A stretch of 64,000 nucleotides of DNA from Larkinella soli (GTDB lineage: Bacteria > Bacteroidota > Bacteroidia > Cytophagales > Spirosomataceae): NCBI RefSeq assembly GCF_003703975.1, contig NZ_QTJY01000021.1, forward strand, positions 33,381 to 97,380. The letters run 5' to 3'. Each line of letters starts with the position of its first letter. Within the stretch, counting starts at the first letter, position 1. Below, piece by piece: positions 1-7,391 of the stretch. The translations under genes were made by a program, and so were the position numbers. The notes beneath the pieces were generated by a model. It worked only from the letters and a program-made list of their open reading frames with translations, had not been told where the DNA came from and did no database searches.

Positions 1-155
1 TCCTAGTAAAAATACCTCCGTCACAGGACTTTTACTTTTACTAATTTATGGATTTGTAGTACTATTTTTCAGTGTTGACCTGCTCCCAGAAAACTGGACA
101 ATGAAAAGTAAAGGATTCGGGCGATTGTCGTACCTTAAACTTAAAGACAATTGCC

Positions 156-422
156 ATGAAAACGACCAAGTTCACCGAGGCTCAGATCGTGTTTGCTCTT
201 AAGCAGGCAGAGACAGGGGTAGCCGTCGCGGAAGTATGCCGCAAAATGGGAGTTAGTGAGGCTACCTACTACAATTGGAAGAAGAAATATGCCGGTTTAG
301 GAGTGCCCGAATTAAGGCGACTTCGGCAATTAGAAGAGGAAAACCGTCATCTCAAGCAATTAGTAGCAGATCTGAGCCTTGATAAACAAATGCTGCAAGA
401 TGTGCTCAAAAAAAAGCTTTAA
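156..422 (+). CDS. IS3-family transposase OrfA (helix-turn-helix subunit)
   Basis: This 88-aa protein has the standard IS3 OrfA layout. An N-terminal helix-turn-helix of the HTH_Tnp_1 type (about residues 5-45, with motif VCRKMGVSEATYYNWKKKY) is followed by a leucine-rich coiled coil (about 52-85) used for multimerisation. OrfA binds the IS ends and, when fused to OrfB by -1 frameshifting, gives the full transposase. The last codons are AAA AAA AAG CTT TAA, the family's usual slippery site. The reading frame is intact although the partner orfB is broken. It may still bind IS ends, but that is inference. Confidence 0.9.
   Translation: MKTTKFTEAQIVFALKQAETGVAVAEVCRKMGVSEATYYNWKKKYAGLGVPELRRLRQLEEENRHLKQLVADLSLDKQMLQDVLKKKL
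410..416 (+). promoter_or_regulatory. Programmed -1 frameshift heptamer A AAA AAG of the IS
   Basis: The heptamer A AAA AAG lies in the correct phase at the end of orfA (zero-frame codons AAA AAA AAG). The orfB frame that follows is in the -1 frame relative to orfA, as expected for IS3-family OrfAB production. It is probably useless now because orfB has further frameshifts. Confidence 0.75.
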
Positions 423-457
423 AGCCGGTTCAGAAGCGTGAACTGGCGAAAAGCATA

Positions 458-1285
458 ATGAAGGATTATCAGGTAGCGACTCAACGAGCCTGCGCAGTAG
501 TCTTGCTCCAGCGATCAGTGTGGTACTACAAAGGTCAAGATCGGGATGATACGATTGTCCGTCATCGAATTAAGGAAATCGCCCAGGTGCGAGTTCGTTA
601 TGGCCATCGCAGGATCTATATTCTGCTTAGGCGGGAAGGCTGGCGTGATAACCGCAACGGCGGACCGTCCATAAGCGGATTTACCGAATTTATTGTGAAG
701 AAGGGTTAAACCTGCGCAGCAAACGTCCTAAGCGGAATCGAGCTGCCGCCCACCGTCATCAACGCCCAAAAGCCTCCACGGCACACGAATGCTGGAGCAT
801 GGATTTTGTGGCCGATCAGCTTTTTGATGGCCGAAGATTTCGGGCTTTAACTATAGTCGATAATTTTAGTCGCAAGTGCTTAGCCATCCATGTGGGCCAA
901 GCGTTAAAGGGAGTGGATGTCGTCGCCGTTATGGAGCAGATAAAGGCTAATCAAGGGGTTGTGCCTCGATGGATTAAAGTAGACAATGGCAGCGAGTTCA
1001 TCTCTAAAGCCTTGGATCGATGGGCGAGTGAAAACAAGGTAACCCTTGACTTCTCAAGACCAGGCAAACCAACTGATAACGCGTTTATCGAATCTTTTAA
1101 TGCAGGGCCGCCTGTGCGGTAGCTTTCGTGATGAGTGCTTATCGACGAATTGGTTTTTATCCTTAGATGATGCTCAGGAAAAGGTTGAGAGCTGGCGGCA
1201 AGAATACAACGCCTTCCGCCCGCATAGTTCCCTAAATGGGCTAACGCCAGAAGAAGCAATTACAAGAGTAGAAATGATGAAATGA
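458..1285 (+). pseudogene. IS3-family transposase OrfB (DDE integrase), two frameshifts
   Basis: OrfB can be read only by changing frame twice. Segment 1 (458 to about 657) gives the HTH_21-like region RVRYGHRRIYILLRREGW. Segment 2 (about 658-1105) gives the rve integrase core with the first catalytic Asp in MDFVADQLFDG and the second in IKVDNGSEF, and reaches the Glu in AFIESFN. Segment 3 (about 1112-1285) continues [16 protein letters not shown] to the C terminus. The second break is a four-base insertion-like difference after AATG near 1102. All three DDE residues survive in pieces, so this is recent decay of a once complete transposase. Confidence 0.88.
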
Positions 1286-1286
1286 A

Positions 1287-1388
1287 CGTCCGATCCTCAA
1301 AATGGCCACTGTCCGGAATTTGGGTGCGGTTCAAAAGCGTCCAATCCTCAAAATATCGATCGTCCAGAATTCGGGTGCAGCTCAAAAC
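1287..1388 (+). repeat. 51-bp tandem duplication of the IS right end
   Basis: Two imperfect 51-bp copies, 1287-1337 and 1338-1388, each start CGTCC(G/A)ATCCTCAAAAT and each contain a right-end-like GTCC(G/A)GAATT(T/C)GGGTGC. The first overlaps the IS terminus. The arrangement suggests remnants of a second related element inserted in tandem, or slippage at the IS end. Confidence 0.7.
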
Positions 1389-1399
1389 CTATATATATT

Positions 1400-1474
1400 G
1401 GACCCTATGTAAAATTTTTACATAGGCTTTATAAAATTTTTACAGAGCCTATATAAATTTTTTACATAGGGTCC
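1400..1474. repeat. 75-bp AT-rich palindrome
   Basis: The outer arms GGACCCTATGTAAAA and its near-complement TTTTTACATAGGGTCC enclose two more copies of the TTTTTACA unit. The left arm is also self-complementary (CTATGTAAAA then ATTTTTACATAG). The sequence could form a cruciform or a long RNA hairpin. It is not a classical GC-stem terminator. It could be a small palindromic repetitive element or a relic mobile end. Confidence 0.7.
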
Positions 1475-1502
1475 GAATTGTTTTCAGCAAGGGGTACATC
1501 CG

Positions 1503-1612
1503 TTATTTGAATCCCCGCTGCTTACCATCCTCGAAAACTACGTAGCCCGCATTCTCCATCTGCTATAGGATATGACTGGCCGTAGTCGTTGTCACGCCGC
1601 TCGGCTCGGTAG
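1503..1612 (-). pseudogene. Remnant of a winged-helix/HTH-like gene
   Basis: Read on the minus strand this stretch gives PSGVTTTTASHIL, a TAG stop, then QMENAGYVVFEDGKQRGFK and a TAA stop at 1503-1505. The pattern resembles the recognition helix and wing of a small winged-helix regulator or mobile-element protein, interrupted by a stop codon. No start codon or upstream domain was found. The rest of the 1475-1840 stretch shows nothing else I can identify. Confidence 0.3.
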
Positions 1613-1842
1613 GGGTTGGTGGTTGTACATTCTTCGTCCCGGGATAAAAACGTTACCTAGGCTAGCAGTACCCGCGCGATAAGATTTAGACCCGGTATGG
1701 TTAGAATGCTAGCCGGTAGACAAATTTTAGGAAACTCTATCTTACGCTCCGTAAAAAATACTCCCCCTGCTTGGGTCCTGCTGGTCGGAGAGCCAAACTT
1801 GATTTTAATTTATTTAATAAAGGCATTTGTATTGCAATGCAA

Positions 1843-1876
1843 ACAAAAAAGCCGCTTACAATTTTTTGTAAGCGGC
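1843..1876 (-). terminator. Intrinsic terminator downstream of tRNA-Asn
   Basis: On the minus strand the stem GCCGCTTAC/GTAAGCGGC (1851-1859 with 1868-1876) is followed by a run of six T. It lies 12 bases after the tRNA 3' end. Confidence 0.85.
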
Positions 1877-1887
1877 TCATTATCAGG

Positions 1888-1961
1888 CTCCCGAAGCTGG
1901 GCTCGAACCAGCGACCCTCTGATTAACAGTCAGATGCTCTAACCGACTGAGCTATTCGGGA
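1888..1961 (-). tRNA. tRNA-Asn (anticodon GTT)
   Basis: The minus strand gives a full cloverleaf. The acceptor stem TCCCGAA pairs with TTCGGGA, the D loop contains AGTCGGTTAGAGC, and the anticodon stem-loop is TCTGA-CTGTTAA-TCAGA with anticodon GTT. The T arm contains GGTTCGAGCC and the discriminator base is G. The 3' CCA is not encoded. It has its own promoter (1995-2025) and terminator (1843-1876), so it is a single-gene transcript. tRNA genes are common integration sites, but no integrase or repeated 3' end was seen nearby. Confidence 0.97.
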
Positions 1962-1994
1962 GTGTGTTCCGGCGTTTTCGTCGGAATGTGGGTG

Positions 1995-2025
1995 CAAAAG
2001 TAAGGTCCCCGGACTAATCTTGCAA
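1995..2025 (-). promoter_or_regulatory. Bacteroidota-type promoter of tRNA-Asn
   Basis: On the minus strand TTG (2023-2025) is followed, 20 bases later, by TACTTTTG (1995-2002). This matches the Bacteroidota -33 TTG / -7 TAnnTTTG pattern. The predicted transcription start is about 27 bases before the mature tRNA. Confidence 0.65.
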
Positions 2026-2061
2026 GTATTTTCTGGAAAATTCCCCGGCGATCCGGCCGGT

Positions 2062-2361
2062 TTACATGGCACTCGGACCACGTCCCGGCACCCGCTCCAG
2101 AATTAACTCCTTGATTCTTCGGGCATCACCCCGCGTAAAGTTCCTGATCATAATTTCCGGCCGCGCTCTCGGAATGATCCGGATCGTGGAAAAAAACATG
2201 CCGTTATCGATTTCGACACCCGATATGTCGGAGTAAAAGACGAAGTTGTCCGTCCCGCCGACCAGCTTCCTGACCCGAAAAGTAACGCCCTTGTCGTTGA
2301 ATTCGACAATGTCCCGGTTAATGGGGTCCTTGAAACTACTCGATTTGAAGATCTCTGCCAT
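2062..2361 (-). CDS. Small hypothetical protein, possible bacterial PH-like fold
   Basis: This 99-aa protein has no signal peptide and no membrane segment. Alternating hydrophobic strands (GVTFRVRKLV, NFVFYSDISGVEIDN, FFSTIRIIPR, PEIMIRN) end in a single helix (ARRIKELILERV). That strand-rich body plus C-terminal helix is the pattern of bacterial PH-like domains, but no diagnostic motif allows a firm call. It lies 92 bases downstream of rsmG on the same strand, so it could be cotranscribed, although hairpin-forming sequence lies between them. The function is unknown. Confidence 0.6.
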   Translation of the reverse strand: MAEIFKSSSFKDPINRDIVEFNDKGVTFRVRKLVGGTDNFVFYSDISGVEIDNGMFFSTIRIIPRARPEIMIRNFTRGDARRIKELILERVPGRGPSAM

Positions 2362-2372
2362 AGAATTGAAAA

Positions 2373-2450
2373 GTTGGGGAGTAGCGGAGATCTGGCGTTT
2401 AGGAGTCGGCTATTCGTCAACACCTAAATGCCCCAACCCTTACACTCCTA
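2373..2450. repeat. Nested inverted repeats between rsmG and the PH-like gene
   Basis: GTTGGGG (2373-2379) pairs with CCCCAAC (2431-2437). TTTAGG (2398-2403) pairs with CCTAAA (2423-2428). TAGGAG also faces CTCCTA near 2445. The block may be a weak terminator or attenuator after rsmG. No T tract supports a strong intrinsic terminator. Confidence 0.35.
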
Positions 2451-2453
2451 CAC

Positions 2454-3074
2454 TCATTTCGGTACGTAGATGACTTTCTTGGTTTCGAAAAATGATTCGT
2501 GAAAGTAATCAGATAAATCAAAAATCCGGTATTTATCCTTGATTTCAGCCAGTTCCTCTTCCAGATCACCCCCTTTGAGGTACAAAACTCCGTTGCGGAG
2601 CCGGTTGTTACCGTTCTTATGAATTTTATACCGCACCCAGCCCAGAAACGGCTTCAAACGTGTCACGGCGCGGCTCACCACAAAATCATAGGTCGTGTCC
2701 AGATGCTCTACGCGGGCCTGCTCCGCCCGGACGTTCGTCAGCCCCAGGGCACCGGCGACTTCATTTACCACCTTGATTTTTTTGCCGATACTGTCGACCA
2801 GGTGAAAATCGACCAGCGGGAACAACACGGCCAGCGGGACGCCCGGAAAGCCTCCCCCGGTGCCGACATCCAGCACCTCGGTCCCCGGCACGAACTGAAT
2901 CACTTTGGCGATCCCGAGCGAATGAAGAATGTGCTTTTCGTATAAGGAATCGATGTCCTGCCGCGAGATGACGTTGATCTTTGCATTCCAATGGCGATAC
3001 AGCTCGCCCATGGTCGTAAACTGCTCCAGTTGGAGAGCCGTCAGATCCGGAAAATATTTTTTGATCAGTTCCAA
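2454..3074 (-). CDS. rsmG: 16S rRNA (guanine-527-N7)-methyltransferase RsmG
   Basis: RsmG methylates N7 of G527 in 16S rRNA using S-adenosylmethionine. In many bacteria its loss gives low-level streptomycin resistance. The protein is 206 aa, the usual length. It shows the family N terminus (HWNAKINVISRQD, about 28-40), HILHSL (48-53), the SAM-binding glycine loop DVGTGGGFPG (69-78) and VSRAV (133-137), which contributes to the active site. It is followed 51 bases away by a divergently functioning glycosyltransferase gene on the same strand upstream. I see nothing unusual in the frame. Confidence 0.96.
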   Translation of the reverse strand: MELIKKYFPDLTALQLEQFTTMGELYRHWNAKINVISRQDIDSLYEKHILHSLGIAKVIQFVPGTEVLDVGTGGGFPGVPLAVLFPLVDFHLVDSIGKKIKVVNEVAGALGLTNVRAEQARVEHLDTTYDFVVSRAVTRLKPFLGWVRYKIHKNGNNRLRNGVLYLKGGDLEEELAEIKDKYRIFDLSDYFHESFFETKKVIYVPK

Positions 3075-3125
3075 AATGGTCGGTATTGAAAAGCGAATAA
3101 ATATAGCTGGGTTTGCTGCCTGTGC

Positions 3126-4319
3126 CTACCTCCAGGTCATCCGGTGCCGGTTCCGGCGGGGACGGAGGGTGACGAAGCCCATGACGGCATAATATATACT
3201 TAAAACCAAATCCATTACCGGTATTCCTGCCCAGTGAACGGTACGCCCGAGCCGGTAACTGATCCGGCCTACCACTCCCCAGAACGCCAGCAGTCGAAAT
3301 AGAAACAGCCCGGACACGGCCAGCAGAAGTTGCCCTTGCGGGTGGGTCACAAGGGCCGGAAACCCTTCGGTTAGAACCCGTGCCGACGTTAGGGCAACCA
3401 CAACCGGGCCGGTCATCCAGCTCAGGATATGGGTAACCGACAGCACCCCCAGCCAGAGTTTATTCCGGGTCCGGTAGTGTTTTCCGACCGACAGATGCCG
3501 GCGCTTCTGGTGTCGCCAGGCCGCAAAGGTCTCTTTCGGACTTGACCAGGTGAAGGTCTCCGGATGCAGGCTGACGGTTGTGTTTCGGGAGGTGGCCACT
3601 TCGTTGATGAACAGATCGTCGTCGCCCCCCATAACCCGGATATGGGTGTAAAAACCTTTATTGTTCAGAAACAGCTGCCGGCGGTACAGCAGATTCCGGC
3701 CCACCCCCATGTAAGGGATACCGGCCAGCGCCAGAGAAAAATACTGAACGGCCGTGTAGAGCGTTTCATACCGGATCAGCCGGTTCAGCCAGCGGTTGTC
3801 CGGGTGTCGCAGATACGGTCCGAAGCCCAGCACGATCTGCACACGCGGGTTGGCGAGCCGGCCGGCCATTCCGGCCAGCCAGGAATCTCCGGCCGGCCGG
3901 CAATCGGCGTCGGTAAGCAGAACGATGTCGTGGGTCGCCTGCCGGATTCCGATCGTCAGGGCGTATTTCTTGGGGGTGACGTGCTCGTGTTCGCGGTCGA
4001 TCCGGATGAAGCGGACGTGCCGGAACGCTCCGGCCGACCGTTCGAGGAACTCTTTCGTACCGTCGCTCGAACGGTCGTCCATGACCAGCACCTCGAAATT
4101 CGGATAAATCTGCTGATCGAGCAGCGGCAGGAGCGCGCGCAGATTGTCCAGTTCATTCCAGGCGCAGACAATGATGGTTACTCCGGGAAGATCCGGGTTG
4201 TCGGCGGGTTTGACAGCCGGCGGCACAGCCCGGAAGGCGGTTCGGGAGAAAATGGCCAGAATATAAAAAAGCTGTATGCCTACAGACAACAGGCACACAA
4301 TCAGCAAGATATAAGTCAC
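3126..4319 (-). CDS. Membrane-bound family 2 glycosyltransferase
   Basis: This 397-aa protein has an N-terminal membrane helix (about 2-25), a GT-A glycosyltransferase domain (about 45-280) and three hydrophobic C-terminal helices (about 290-380). The GT2 hallmarks are present: CAWNELDNL (52-60), the nucleotide-binding DDRSSDGT (81-88), the metal-binding DAD (137-139), the GDDDL base motif (232-236), and QKRRH (271-275) in place of QxxRW. It probably adds a sugar to a lipid-linked or envelope glycan on the cytoplasmic side. The acceptor and donor cannot be told. It lies divergent from tgt. Confidence 0.85.
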   Translation of the reverse strand: MTYILLIVCLLSVGIQLFYILAIFSRTAFRAVPPAVKPADNPDLPGVTIIVCAWNELDNLRALLPLLDQQIYPNFEVLVMDDRSSDGTKEFLERSAGAFRHVRFIRIDREHEHVTPKKYALTIGIRQATHDIVLLTDADCRPAGDSWLAGMAGRLANPRVQIVLGFGPYLRHPDNRWLNRLIRYETLYTAVQYFSLALAGIPYMGVGRNLLYRRQLFLNNKGFYTHIRVMGGDDDLFINEVATSRNTTVSLHPETFTWSSPKETFAAWRHQKRRHLSVGKHYRTRNKLWLGVLSVTHILSWMTGPVVVALTSARVLTEGFPALVTHPQGQLLLAVSGLFLFRLLAFWGVVGRISYRLGRTVHWAGIPVMDLVLSIYYAVMGFVTLRPRRNRHRMTWR

Positions 4320-4475
4320 GGAGTAGTAAAAAAATTGGCAATAGACGGCCGTTCAATGAATCGGCAAATATACTGATTTTGATTTTCGCCTTCCGCCTTT
4401 CGACCTTTGCGGATCAAAAGTTGTATCCTGGGCTTCCCGGCCTGACGTCGGGCGTCCGGGAATCCTGAGAAAGCA

Positions 4476-5606
4476 ATGCAGTTTACCATTCATAAAACCG
4501 ATCCCAACTCTCAGGCCCGGACCGGGGTCCTGACAACAGACCACGGGCCAGTGCAGACACCTATATTTATGCCCGTCGGGACGGCCGGTACCGTCAAGGC
4601 CGTTCACCAGCGGGAGTTGAAAGAGGACGTCGGAGCAGAAATTATTCTTGGAAATACGTATCACCTGTATCTTCGGCCGGGTCTTGACGTCTTAAGGAAA
4701 GCGGGCGGGTTGCACCGGTTCAACGGCTGGGACCGCCCCATCCTGACCGACAGCGGTGGCTACCAGGTGTATTCGCTGTCCAACACCCGGAAGATTAAGG
4801 AGGAAGGGGTGACCTTCAAATCGCACATCGACGGCTCGAAGCATGTCTTTACGCCGGAAGGCGTCATGGATATTCAGCGGACGATCGGGGCCGACATCGT
4901 CATGGCGTTCGACGAGTGTACGCCCTATCCCTGCGAGTACGGCTACGCGCGGGAGTCGATGGAGATGACCCACCGCTGGCTGCGCCGGTGCATCGGGCGT
5001 TTCGACGCCACCGAAGGCCATTACGGGTATCGGCAGACGCTGTTTCCGATCGTCCAGGGCAGTACGTACAGGGACCTGCGGCAGCAGTCGGCCGAGTTCG
5101 TAGCGGCTCAGGAAAGGGAGGGGAATGCCATCGGGGGGCTGGCCGTCGGCGAACCGGCGGAGGAGATGTATGAGACGATCGCACTGGTCAATCGGATCCT
5201 TCCGTCCGACAAACCGCGGTATCTGATGGGCGTTGGTACTCCCGAAAATATTCTGGAGGCTATCGCGCTTGGCGTCGATATGTTCGATTGCGTCATGCCC
5301 ACCCGAAACGCCCGGCACGGGATTCTGTTTACGTCGCAGGGCGTGATCAATATAAAGAATGAAAAATGGAAAGATGATTTTAGTCCAATTGACGAGGAAG
5401 TGGGCGGTTATGCCAGTACCTTTTATACAAAGGCCTATTTACGGCACCTGATACGTTCGGAAGAAATTTTAGCGGCCCAGATTGCGAGTCTTCATAACCT
5501 TACTTTCTATTTATGGTTAATAAGGCAGGCAAGGCGGCATATCGAGGATGGAACTTTCATTTATTGGAAAAGTAATATGGTAAAAAAACTGATGCAACGT
5601 CTTTGA
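4476..5606 (+). CDS. tgt: tRNA-guanine transglycosylase (Tgt)
   Basis: Tgt swaps guanine-34 for the queuosine precursor preQ1 in tRNAs with GUN anticodons. The 376-aa protein has the proton-relay Asp in LTDSGGYQVYS (D92), substrate-binding MAFDECTPYP (143-152), GGLAVGEP (220-227), and the nucleophile Asp in MFDCVMPTRNARHG (D271). The unusual part is at residues 306-316. The classical enzyme carries a CxCxxC zinc cluster there, whereas this one reads DEEVGGYASTF with no cysteine. The fourth zinc ligand position, His in SLHNL (H340), remains. The enzyme is otherwise complete, so function is expected; the zinc-free variant may be normal for this phylum. Confidence 0.95.
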   Translation: MQFTIHKTDPNSQARTGVLTTDHGPVQTPIFMPVGTAGTVKAVHQRELKEDVGAEIILGNTYHLYLRPGLDVLRKAGGLHRFNGWDRPILTDSGGYQVYSLSNTRKIKEEGVTFKSHIDGSKHVFTPEGVMDIQRTIGADIVMAFDECTPYPCEYGYARESMEMTHRWLRRCIGRFDATEGHYGYRQTLFPIVQGSTYRDLRQQSAEFVAAQEREGNAIGGLAVGEPAEEMYETIALVNRILPSDKPRYLMGVGTPENILEAIALGVDMFDCVMPTRNARHGILFTSQGVINIKNEKWKDDFSPIDEEVGGYASTFYTKAYLRHLIRSEEILAAQIASLHNLTFYLWLIRQARRHIEDGTFIYWKSNMVKKLMQRL

Positions 5607-5680
5607 TGGATGAAAAATCCTGATTTTCTTGTGCCGGCAAATTCTGATAGAACGGTACAAACAAAGCCGTCCGTATCTTG

Positions 5681-5711
5681 TTTGTAAACTAAGCGAAAAT
5701 CCATAGTTTTG
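5681..5711 (+). promoter_or_regulatory. Promoter of the OmpA-family gene
   Basis: TTTG (5681-5684), a 19-base spacer and TAGTTTTG (5704-5711) match the Bacteroidota -33/-7 pattern. The predicted start of transcription leaves a leader of about 100 bases before the ATG at 5817. Confidence 0.65.
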
Positions 5712-5816
5712 CGCCGAAGCGAGAAAATCGCGTTTAAAACGCATTCCGCCGGCCAATTCCTGTTGTTTCACCACACTCAATGGTTTATTAAACTGTCAAA
5801 CAATAACCTGATAAGT

Positions 5817-7277
5817 ATGAAAAAAGTATCCCTGTTCGTAAAGGCAATGGGATTGGGTCTGCTGGCAGCGACAGGTGCCAGTGCTCAGTATAACCCGAAA
5901 GCCTCCTATGAGGGTCCGGCTAAGTTGAACACCTGGTCTGTTTCGCTCATGGGGGGACCCACTCAATTCTTTGGAGATCTTAGGGAATATGATTTCTATC
6001 CGGTCGGGAAGACAAGTTCTGACAGCTACAACGAACGTAATTCTGGTTTTTTCGGAGTAGCCGTCGGTAAGCAACTGTCTCACCTGTTCGGTCTCCAGCT
6101 GGACGCCCAGTTTGGCAACCTGGTCGGCATGAAGCGTCGTCAATATTTCTCCTATTTCCGCTCCAACTTCATTCAAACCGATCTGACCGGCAGCGTCAAC
6201 CTGAAAAGCCTCCTGTTCGGGCCGAACAAAATGAAGCGGTGGAAAATCGATGCCTATACGGGGATTGGGGTGGTCTTCTTCAAGTCGACGGCCTATGAAA
6301 TCGGAACGGGCCGCGTGCGCCGGTGGACCAAAACCAACAACGGGGACGGCATCCTGCGCGAAGCCAAATACGAAAAAGACTGGGCCATCCCCCTGGGTGC
6401 CGCCATTCATTATGAGGTGAGCCCCCGTTTCGACGTCGGCCTGGACTTCCGGATCACCCATGTTAACACCGACCGCATCGACGCGACCGTGGGCGGTAAT
6501 TCCTCCAGCTATTTCGATGGTTACGGAACGCGCGGTGCTTTCGACAGAGCGCCCGAGCGGAGAGGAGAGTCCAACCTTGATAAACTCGGCTATGGAGCCG
6601 TCATGGTTACCTATAAATTAGGCAAGAACGCCATCCGCGTTCAGAAAGTGAACGGCAAGTATGAGTACGATACTACGAAGGGTACCTACCACCTGCGCTG
6701 GACCGATCCGAAACTCCTGATCAAACCGCCGGTTATCCTTACGCTGGAACAGATCGACTCCGTAGCTAAAGCCAACCGTCCCAAAGACATCGACCCGCGC
6801 CTGCTGACCGACTCGGATAACGACGGTGTTTCCGACTACTTCGACCGTCAGCCCAACACGCCTGCCGGCAGTATCGTGTCGGGTGCCGGGGAAGCCATCG
6901 ACTTCGAAAAATACGTGAGCGCAGCCCTGCCGGGTGTTGCCTGTGCCGAAATCTTCGCCAACGTGACGTTCGATACGGATAAAAACATCATCAAACCGCA
7001 GTTCTTCGACATGCTGAACAAAGTGGTTGAACTGATGAACAAAACCCAGTGCCGTCTGCAGCTTTCCGGTCATGCCGACCGCCGGGCTTCCGACCGCTAC
7101 AACATCGCTCTCTCACGTCGCCGGGTAGAAGCCGTCAAGAATTACCTCGTGAAACAGGGTCTGAACGATCCGAACCGGATTGTGATCGATTACTTCGGCT
7201 CCTTCAAACCGATCGGTGACAACTCCCGGAACGGCCTGACCAAGAACCGCCGGGTTGAACTCCGACTGGTTCCGTAA
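5817..7277 (+). CDS. OmpA-family outer membrane protein
   Basis: From the ATG at 5817 the protein is 486 aa and starts with a clear signal peptide (MKKVSLFVKAMGLGLL then ATGASAQ, cleaved near 24). An upstream in-frame start at 5709 would bury this signal sequence and was rejected. Residues about 25-280 look like an outer-membrane beta-barrel (PorT/OmpA-like alternating strands). A short acidic calcium-binding-like linker (DSDNDGVSDYFD) follows. The C-terminal OmpA domain holds FDTDKNIIKP, LSGHADRRASDRYNIALS and RRVELRLVP and should bind peptidoglycan. The role is likely to be structural envelope anchoring. It has its own promoter and terminator. Confidence 0.93.
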   Translation: MKKVSLFVKAMGLGLLAATGASAQYNPKASYEGPAKLNTWSVSLMGGPTQFFGDLREYDFYPVGKTSSDSYNERNSGFFGVAVGKQLSHLFGLQLDAQFGNLVGMKRRQYFSYFRSNFIQTDLTGSVNLKSLLFGPNKMKRWKIDAYTGIGVVFFKSTAYEIGTGRVRRWTKTNNGDGILREAKYEKDWAIPLGAAIHYEVSPRFDVGLDFRITHVNTDRIDATVGGNSSSYFDGYGTRGAFDRAPERRGESNLDKLGYGAVMVTYKLGKNAIRVQKVNGKYEYDTTKGTYHLRWTDPKLLIKPPVILTLEQIDSVAKANRPKDIDPRLLTDSDNDGVSDYFDRQPNTPAGSIVSGAGEAIDFEKYVSAALPGVACAEIFANVTFDTDKNIIKPQFFDMLNKVVELMNKTQCRLQLSGHADRRASDRYNIALSRRRVEAVKNYLVKQGLNDPNRIVIDYFGSFKPIGDNSRNGLTKNRRVELRLVP

Positions 7278-7301
7278 AACAGACTTTCAATTTATCCGAA
7301 T

Positions 7302-7338
7302 AAAAAAGCCCCGGAGGTGTAACCTGCCGGGGCTTTTT
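7302..7338 (+). terminator. Intrinsic terminator after the OmpA-family gene
   Basis: The stem AAAAAGCCCCGG/CCGGGGCTTTTT with a 12-base loop has a U tract on either strand. It separates the OmpA gene from the polysaccharide locus. Confidence 0.88.
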
Positions 7339-7391
7339 GCGTCTCAATAGGGACGTCTCGGCCTGAGGCAAAAAGTTGGAATTTAACCGGT

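Larger units (their letters stand above)
76..1333 (+). mobile_element. Decayed IS3-family insertion sequence
   Basis: The element has an orfA/orfB arrangement with imperfect terminal inverted repeats. The left end begins TGACCTGCTCCCAG (76-99). The right end, 1311-1333, reads GTCCGGAATTTGGGTGCGGTTCA, which is roughly its reverse complement. OrfA is intact, but orfB carries two frameshifts, so the copy should not transpose on its own. A second right-end-like sequence follows at about 1362-1384. No target-site duplication was recognised. The family call rests on the HTH OrfA and the DDE-type OrfB; the subgroup (possibly IS407/IS51-like) is a guess. Confidence 0.85.

Noticed and set aside
1388..1480. 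CRISPR-like array from the repeated TTTTTACA unit
   Set aside because: The repeats are only about 8-15 bases, mutually inverted and without uniform spacers. No cas gene is in the window.
1697..1942. Small + strand ORF near the tRNA
   Set aside because: It overlaps the tRNA-Asn gene and its terminator and has no domain or codon signal.
1..2000. Genomic island integrated at tRNA-Asn
   Set aside because: There is no integrase gene, and the 3' end of the tRNA is not repeated nearby. The decayed IS is about 0.55 kb away.
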